Assembly (NCBI GenBank): GCA_026874595.1
Contig: CM049314.1
Location: 73,550,300 to 73,614,299, forward strand
DNA: 64,000 nucleotides
Source of the DNA: Sipunculus nudus
Taxonomy: Eukaryota > Annelida > Sipuncula > Golfingiida > Sipunculidae
Direction: 5' to 3'
The notes beneath the pieces are model-generated. The model was not told where the DNA came from. It did not search any database and saw nothing but the letters and a program-made list of their open reading frames with translations. The translations under genes were made by a program, and so were the position numbers. This document shows positions 60,901 through 64,000 of this stretch, one piece after another; positions within the stretch are counted from its first letter, which is position 1; each line of letters begins with the position of its first letter.

Positions 60901-61074
60901 ATTGGAATAGGCCCCTTTAAGACTACTCAATATGCAGGTTACAAGCAACATAAATTAGGTATATCTGATCATGCTTTGACATATTTACCTGGCGGCCGTG
61001 ACATCGTCCCTGACAACAGCCTCGTGAAATGGGTAGTTGTATGCCTGTCTTCTGCTTGAATGTTCAATCCCCAT
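40577..61074 (-). CDS. Ankyrin-repeat and SOCS-box protein (ASB-like), full minus-strand gene, 10 coding exons
   Basis: Ten exons (61074-60989, 60104-59992, 58729-58505, 57800-57571, 56961-56764, 54816-54735, 54099-54028, 44713-44627, 42750-42508, 40944-40577) join in frame to 1704 bases, 567 residues plus stop. About 14 ankyrin repeats fill residues 10 to ~490, with TPL/SAL and ADVN-type loops. The C-terminus (523-562) is a SOCS box: PLKQHCREQI fits the Elongin-B/C BC box and ELPLPSLLQDYL fits the Cullin-5 LPxP box. Known ASB proteins are substrate receptors of Elongin-BC/Cul5/Rbx2 ubiquitin ligases; that role is inferred here. Length and layout are like ASB2/14/15, but I cannot assign a specific member. 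Every intron is GT-AG with matching phase. The ATG lies at the very first base of the first exon found, so further N-terminal exons beyond 61074 are possible. Confidence 0.93.
41053..41087. repeat. (TA)n microsatellite
   Basis: About 17 TA dinucleotides in the last intron of the ASB-like gene. Confidence 0.95.
41533..42181. repeat. 54-bp minisatellite, 12 copies
   Basis: Nearly identical copies of a 54-bp unit containing aaagctctgtcacatacc, ataaagacattatttacatg and catgatatactaaca. One unit near 41790 lacks 2 bp. As 54 is divisible by three it gives an open periodic frame (DILTKSSVTYHKDIIYMH on plus), but it lies inside the intron between ASB-like exons 9 and 10, so it is not coding. Confidence 0.97.
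42508..42750 (-). CDS. ASB-like exon 9
   Basis: 243 bp between acceptor tatctgtggtag and donor aaag|gtaggt. Encodes ASYFGHLEIVKMLIEAGADV, KTPLYVATYHDHPNVVSLLL, AKVNLTDRNGKSALYVAVNH and the helix LIVAEKLIK: over two canonical ankyrin repeats, the most regular in the protein. Confidence 0.96.
42765..43245. repeat. 41/44-bp minisatellite, ~11 copies
   Basis: Units of aacaagctcaggtaaacatt, gtatcaacacag and gacccacag, 41 bp long or 44 bp when aag is present (acagaagg versus acagg). It begins directly beside ASB-like exon 9, within 15 bp of its acceptor. Confidence 0.92.
43246..44119. other. ASB-like intron stretch without recognised features
   Basis: AT-rich intronic sequence between the 41/44-bp minisatellite and the open frame ending at 44120. 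Nothing repeated or coding is apparent. Confidence 0.6.
44120..44523 (-). CDS. Possible alternative last exon of the ASB-like gene (uncertain)
   Basis: Inside the intron between exons 8 and 9 an open frame of 134 codons follows an acceptor-like tgctccttcatag at 44524. Its phase matches exon 8, so splicing would give ...SPLYV-GLPCDGFLQG and run to a stop at 44120. The frame is cysteine-containing (for example WNRCTDEYIGCHCEL and IIWYVPCRQDIIIHSVVGGN) and shows no ankyrin or SOCS motif; I do not recognise the domain. The result would be a truncated protein lacking the SOCS box. A chance open frame or a transposon remnant is also possible. Confidence 0.3.
44627..44713 (-). CDS. ASB-like exon 8
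   Basis: 87 bp between acceptor tctttactcag and donor tgtag|gtatgt. Encodes GYGQLVQTLITKGADLHIPT and KDGKSPLYV. It joins exon 7 as AASK-GYGQLV, a normal ankyrin helix, and ends one base into a codon. Confidence 0.93.
45695..46126. mobile_element. tcgcga-rich MITE, copy 1
   Basis: Inverted ends tactgtggttg / caaccacagta, followed inward by ttcgcgagggtttt at the left and the complement of tattcgcgaggctg at the right. TCGCGA palindromes recur (gatattcgcgaatggg, atcgcgaaaatgaaa). The TA at each end fits a Tc1/mariner-type duplication. A second copy is at 55198-55654. Confidence 0.8.
46200..46690. repeat. tgaccttgacctttgacc array, part 1
   Basis: Three units about 140-150 bp apart, each with a gaccttgacctttgacc-type core (near 46350, 46497 and 46636) followed by a caaaat or ccaaatt word and later gatggaaagt / gatggaaggtt. 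It belongs to the same family as 49690-50680. Confidence 0.85.
46895..47169. mobile_element. ggtcgta MITE, complete copy
   Basis: Inverted ends tatacagtgtaacccc and gggttccactgtata enclose two tandem ~110-bp halves, each with aaccaaggtggtcgt, a gtggctgtattt/gtggtcgtattt word and gaaactgtaagttac. The outermost TA is on both sides. A fragment is at 30150-30298. Confidence 0.75.
47170..47999. other. Stretch without recognised features
   Basis: AT-rich sequence within the large insertion; a 64-codon frame at 47762 shows no family signature. Nothing supported. Confidence 0.55.
48000..48880. repeat. Degenerate tandem array with ggcccc words
   Basis: Loosely repeating blocks of roughly 110-150 bp, each with a run like ccgggccccctttgacc or cctgggcccccac followed by an AT-rich gattaaa-acat segment. 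It includes a C15 run at 48177-48191. Highly diverged; the period is an estimate. Confidence 0.5.
49193..49440 (-). mobile_element. Fragment related to the 2.7-kb repeat
   Basis: Starts aacaagggacctatggg, continues through gaggcacatgctggttttg, then jumps to ttaaagaatatattcatg and ggaattcag-complement words that lie about 300 bp further in copy A. It is an internally deleted relative. Confidence 0.75.
49690..50680. repeat. tgaccttgacctttgacc array, part 2
   Basis: Cores near 50010, 50150, 50281 and 50430, spaced about 130-150 bp, each followed by a cttctcc/cttcccctgttggtagg segment and gatgg-aaggtttggg. The reverse complement of the core is aaggtcaaaggtcaaggtca, i.e. three AGGTCA half-sites. 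The array precedes the ggacggac run and hairpin end of the inserted element. Confidence 0.88.
53118..54027. other. ASB-like intron stretch without recognised features
   Basis: Sequence between the hairpin end of copy B and exon 7. It has a ggtggtgctg word and short simple repeats only; no exon or repeat pair was found. Confidence 0.6.
54028..54099 (-). CDS. ASB-like exon 7
   Basis: 72 bp between acceptor gttggtttcag and donor caaag|gtatgt. Encodes GATACIDVQELEQGRTPLYV then AASK. The preceding one-base phase supplies the glycine. The next intron is 9.3 kb and full of mobile elements. Confidence 0.92.
54735..54816 (-). CDS. ASB-like exon 6
   Basis: 82 bp between acceptor cctttttcag and donor gaaag|gtagga. 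Encodes RDNRGHTALSCSVNRGFIYS then VETLLKK; together with NW of exon 5 it rebuilds a canonical repeat start. Confidence 0.93.
55198..55654. mobile_element. tcgcga-rich MITE, copy 2 (degraded)
   Basis: Ends tactgtggtcagctttatt and ggcaccaacagta are inverted repeats; the inner ttttcgcgaggcttaaattt matches the family at 45695, but other TCGCGA sites have decayed (cgtgaggg, tcgtgaaa). Lies in the intron between ASB-like exons 5 and 6. Confidence 0.75.
56150..56620. repeat. ~150-bp tandem units with tgacctctgacct
   Basis: Three diverged copies: gacctctgacctaattaaat, then gcctctggtctcattaaat, then gacctctgacctttttaaat, each followed by a tat-atg-tt and a gtttgatcaa/gtttcatcaa-atccat segment. Ends with cagacagacagatggaagg. 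A relative of the tgacct arrays, about 145 bp upstream of exon 5 on the plus axis. Confidence 0.7.
56764..56961 (-). CDS. ASB-like exon 5
   Basis: 198 bp, 66 whole codons (exactly two 33-residue ankyrin repeats), between acceptor tgtaattcag and donor aactgg|gtagga. Encodes DMKGRTALCYALKQEDLSVV and INVTDSCGSTPLMYACNIGN. Phase 0 on both sides. Confidence 0.95.
56962..57570. other. ASB-like intron stretch without recognised features
   Basis: Very AT-rich intron between exons 4 and 5; nothing coding or repeated is apparent. Confidence 0.65.
57571..57800 (-). CDS. ASB-like exon 4
   Basis: 230 bp between acceptor tttgttttcag and donor attcag|gtaaga. Encodes SCNIDINLRDKEGMTVLHIC, a repeat with VNVCNKEGKTPLMLAIANGN and the end LLKNDCDVNIQ: two clear ankyrin repeats. 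Ends in phase 0. Confidence 0.95.
57880..57924. repeat. (TA)n microsatellite
   Basis: About 22 TA dinucleotides in the intron between ASB-like exons 3 and 4. Confidence 0.95.
58505..58729 (-). CDS. ASB-like exon 3
   Basis: 225 bp between acceptor tttaattatag and donor cttg|gtgagc. Encodes GADVNLTEDVGIPVLHQVV, a repeat with LLMASGSCYINTLHDGESAL, and a longer non-canonical loop (WSDIPIQPSRAASIDDIMDF) that interrupts the regular 33-residue spacing. Confidence 0.93.
58730..59991. other. ASB-like intron stretch, mostly unremarkable
   Basis: Contains aggtggcgccacc at about 58759, a word shared with the dispersed elements in MPDU1 introns, suggesting an old element fragment. An 89-codon frame at 59193 is AT-rich and unsupported. 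Confidence 0.55.
59992..60104 (-). CDS. ASB-like exon 2
   Basis: 113 bp between acceptor ctgtgtttcag and donor gaag|gtaagt. Encodes RKLLAKGFNINHVESQTTPL and NIAVQRRSRKMFEFLLKE, the end of repeat 1 and most of repeat 2. It joins exon 1 in phase 2 and leaves one g for the GAD of exon 3. Confidence 0.92.
60375..60870 (-). repeat. Dispersed ~550-bp repeat, copy 2
   Basis: Reverse-complement partner of 27230-27805, in the intron between ASB-like exons 1 and 2. Its plus-strand end also has three copies of a gatgtcagatattggaata / ggcccctttaa word (60350-60920). Confidence 0.8.
60989..61074 (-). CDS. ASB-like exon 1 (first seen)
   Basis: Follows acceptor accttcag and opens with ATG. Encodes MGIEHSSRRQAYNYPFHEAV then VRDDVTAA, the first half of ankyrin repeat 1 (PFHEAV in the TPLH position). 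Donor gccag|gtaaat, phase 2. Because an acceptor directly precedes the ATG, at least one upstream exon (5' UTR or coding) must exist. Confidence 0.85.
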
Positions 61075-61439
61075 CTGAAGGTAAAGAAATTATTAATAAT
61101 ACAAAGCACTGACATTGTATTTAAGTATTCATAAATATAGTCCTTAACTACAAGTAACCAATGGGTCATAATCAGTGTTGGAGGTCTTGATGTCAGTCCA
61201 GGTCTGAGACCAGTTAACAGGTCTTGTTCTCAGTTTTCTCAGAAGTGAAGGCAATGACTTGAACTCTGACTATGTTGTGATTTTTCTCGCCTTTTTGACT
61301 CAAGTCAAGGCCAGCTCAAGACCGCAACAGTGTGGCCTAGAATGCTGTGGTAAAATTCTAAAACACTGGATTGGAAAGTAAGTTAACTAATGTGACCTAA
61401 CTCAGACTAGAATTCAGAAACTGAGCCCTATGATTGCAT

Positions 61440-62945
61440 GGATTCAGACTGTGACCCTGACTCAGTCTTGGCCTAGACAGACTGTGACTCTGACTTTTCA
61501 TGGCCTTGACAGGTGGTGACTCTGACTCAGTCTTGGCCTAGATAGTCAGTGACTCTGACTCAGTCTTGGCCTTAACAGTCAGTGACGCTGACTTAGTCTT
61601 TGCCTTGACAGTCAGTGACGCTGACTTGGTCTTGGCCTAGACAGTCAGTGACTCTTACTAAGTCTTGGCCTTGACAGTCAGTGACTCTGACTCAGTCTTG
61701 GCCTTGACAGACAGTGACTCTGACTCAGTCTTGGCCTTGACAGTCAGTGATGCTGACTCAGTCTTGGCCTTGACAGTCAGTGACTCTGACTCAGTCTTGG
61801 CCTAGACAGACTGTGACTCTGACTGTACTCAGGCTTTGCCTAGATAGTTAGTGACTCTGACTCAGTCTTGGCCTTGACAGTCAGTGACTCTGACTTGGTC
61901 TTGGCTTAGACAGTCAGTGACTCTTGACTTGGTCTTAGCCTTGACAGTCAGTGACTCTGACTTGGTCTTGGCTTAGACAGTCAGTGACTCTTGACTTGGT
62001 CTTGGCCTAGACAGTCAGTGACTCTTACTAAGTCTTGGCCTTGACAGTCAGTGACTTTGACTCAGTCTTGGCCTTGACAGACAGTGACTCTGACTCAGTC
62101 TTGGCCTTGACAGTCAGTGACGCTGACTAGTCTTGGCCTTGACAGTCAGTGACTCTGACTCAGTCTTGGCCTTGACAGACTGTGACTCTGACTGTACTCA
62201 GGCTTCGCCTAGATAGTCAGTGACTCTGACTCAGTCTTGGCCTTGACAGTCAGTGACTCTGACTCAGTCTTAGCCTTGACAGTCAGTGACTCTGACTTGG
62301 TCTTGGCCTAGACAGTCAGTGACTCTGACTAAGTCTTGGCCTTGACAGTCAGTGACTCTGACTCAGTCTTGGCCTTGACAGACAGTGACTCTGACTCAGT
62401 CTTGGCCTAGACAGACTGTGACTCTGACTGTGACTCAGTCTTGGCCTAGACAGTCAGTGACTCTGACTCAGTCTTGGCCTTAACAGTCAGTGACGCTGAC
62501 TCAGTCTTGGCCTTGACAGTCAGTGACTCTGACTCAGTCTTAGCCTTGACAGTCAGTGACTCTGACTTGGTCTTGGCCTAGACAGTCAGTGACTCTGACT
62601 AAGTCTTGGCCTTGACAGTCAGTGACTCTAACTGGGTCTTGGCCTTGACAGACAGTGACTCTGACTCAGTCTTGGCCTTGACAGTCAGTGACGCTGACTC
62701 AGTCTTGGCCTTGAGGCTTGACAGAGAGTGACTCTGACTCAGTCTTGGCCTTGACAGTCAGTGACACTGACTCAGTCTTGGCCTTGACAGTCAGTGACTC
62801 TGACTCAGTCTTAGCCTTGACAGTCAGTGACTCTGAGTCTTGGCCTAGACAGTCAGTGACTCTGACTAAGTCTTGGCCTTGACAGTCAGTGACTCTGATT
62901 CTTGGCCTTGACAGACAGTGACTCTAACTCAGTTTTGGTCTCAGA
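61440..62945. repeat. 33-bp minisatellite, ~45 copies
   Basis: Units of cagtgactctgactcagtct plus tggccttgacagt, 33 bp, with frequent single-base variants (ctaagtc, cttggtc, cctagacag) and higher-order blocks. Most units carry TGACTCA, the AP-1 consensus. It starts about 370 bp upstream of ASB-like exon 1 (minus strand). Confidence 0.95.
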
Positions 62946-63913
62946 TGGAAGCGACTCACACTATTACATTGGTCATTACACTTTGCTGACCAGTTTAGTT
63001 TGGAATTAAATAATTAGGTTACAGTAGCATGTTATTATTCATTGTAACTAAAGTAGCACATAGTTGCTGGATATAGGGTGGATTAGGCAATGAAAAAGAA
63101 GTGACCATGTGAAAAAGACATCATCATTATTGCCTTAATTCCCTAGGAGGGTTGCATTCATTCCTATTGGTGAGATTGTGCATGTGTATTTGTTCACAAA
63201 ATACCTCACACAATCATGAAATTTTCAGGGCATTTTTAGGAAGCTTATAAGTGAATATCTACAAGGCCATTGTGTTCCTGGGAAAAAAGATTTCTAGTTA
63301 CACATTGTATTCCTCCTTTGCCTTTAATCACAGCAAGAAACATTATTTCAGTCTTATGTTCAAACAAATATCATCTATTCTCTGCAAGCTTAAAATTTTG
63401 CATGAAGATGGAATATTTGTCTCAGTAAGGTATAAATCTTACAGTTTTGGTTAAATTTTGAATTTTTGATAGATATTGGATGCTGTTACTGCTGGTAACA
63501 TGACTGCTTTCATAAGTATGCAATTTGTCATCACAAATTTAAAATATAACTTTGGTTCAAACAATTTTGGGTAGCACCTTAAGCTGTTGGAACAAAAAAA
63601 TAAAAAAAAACTTTCCAAACACAACATGCACAGCCAATTGAAACCATTTATGAGAAACTAGACATTTTGTATGATTTTTTACATGTATTTAAAATCAACT
63701 GATTGAGTCATTGAAACTTCAAAAGTGTCTAGCTGGGACATTTTAAAAATCATTAGCACAATCATTTTAAAAACTTTCATAATTAAACAAATTTGTCTGA
63801 CTTGACTGCATTAATTTACAAATTGGAAATGATTTAGTCAGTGTTGCCTATACATTTTTTTAGACAAATTAAGTCACCCCCCCCCCCCCCCCAGGTGGGT
63901 CCATACAACTAAC
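62946..63913. other. Stretch without recognised features
   Basis: AT-rich DNA beyond the minisatellite; includes a C16 run at 63877-63892. Upstream exons of the ASB-like gene could lie here, but no convincing one was found. Confidence 0.55.
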
Positions 63914-63998
63914 AGATGATTTATAATGTAAATACAATTATTACACCTTGTAATTAATACAAGGTGTTATAATTGTATTTATAACTAATCATCTTTCA
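63914..63998. mobile_element. 85-bp palindrome (mini-MITE or hairpin)
   Basis: agatgattta at the left mirrors aatcatct at the right, and the inner arms aatacaattat-acaccttgta and tacaaggtgt-ataattgtatt are nearly perfect complements around attaa. It could fold into one long hairpin. Confidence 0.85.
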
Positions 63999-64000
63999 AA

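Overview
The window is animal nuclear DNA: two intron-rich genes with GT-AG splice sites sit among tandem satellites and many nested transposable elements. The repeat spectrum (arrays rich in tgaccttgacctttgacc, ends like cagctgagcgtcgtgaccc, tcgcgA-rich MITEs, large introns) suggests a lophotrochozoan, most likely a bivalve mollusc; that is an inference from repeat style, not a proven identification. Layout: 1-15080 is a satellite array of 70/81/87/98-bp units that changes orientation at about 3926, 9541 and 12440, with a second, unrelated ~76-bp satellite lodged at 4249-5004. From 15753 to 32938 lies a complete plus-strand MPDU1 gene in five coding exons (242 codons plus stop); its 11-kb first intron holds a 2.35-kb foldback element, a duplicated tRNA-SINE-bearing repeat, a 2.7-kb dispersed repeat and a ~330-bp tandem array. 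From 32939 to 40576 is intergenic DNA between two convergent (tail-to-tail) genes. From 61074 down to 40577, on the minus strand, lies a ten-exon gene for an ankyrin-repeat plus SOCS-box protein (567 aa if the first ATG seen is the start), a likely substrate receptor of a Cullin-5 ubiquitin ligase. Its introns carry minisatellites of 54, 41-44 and 33 bp and a stack of nested mobile elements, notably a copy of the 2.7-kb repeat split by a 5.7-kb insertion. The two genes show no evident functional link: MPDU1 acts in dolichol-phosphate-sugar use in the ER, the other in ubiquitin-ligase substrate choice. Most remarkable are the polarity-switching satellite with traceable inverted duplications ending about 670 bp before the MPDU1 start codon, the nested-element stratigraphy, the TE-borne arrays of nuclear-receptor-like half-sites, the AP-1-like minisatellite next to the first ankyrin exon, and a possible in-phase alternative last exon that would remove the SOCS box. 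No bacterial-type operon, CRISPR array or viral gene was seen.
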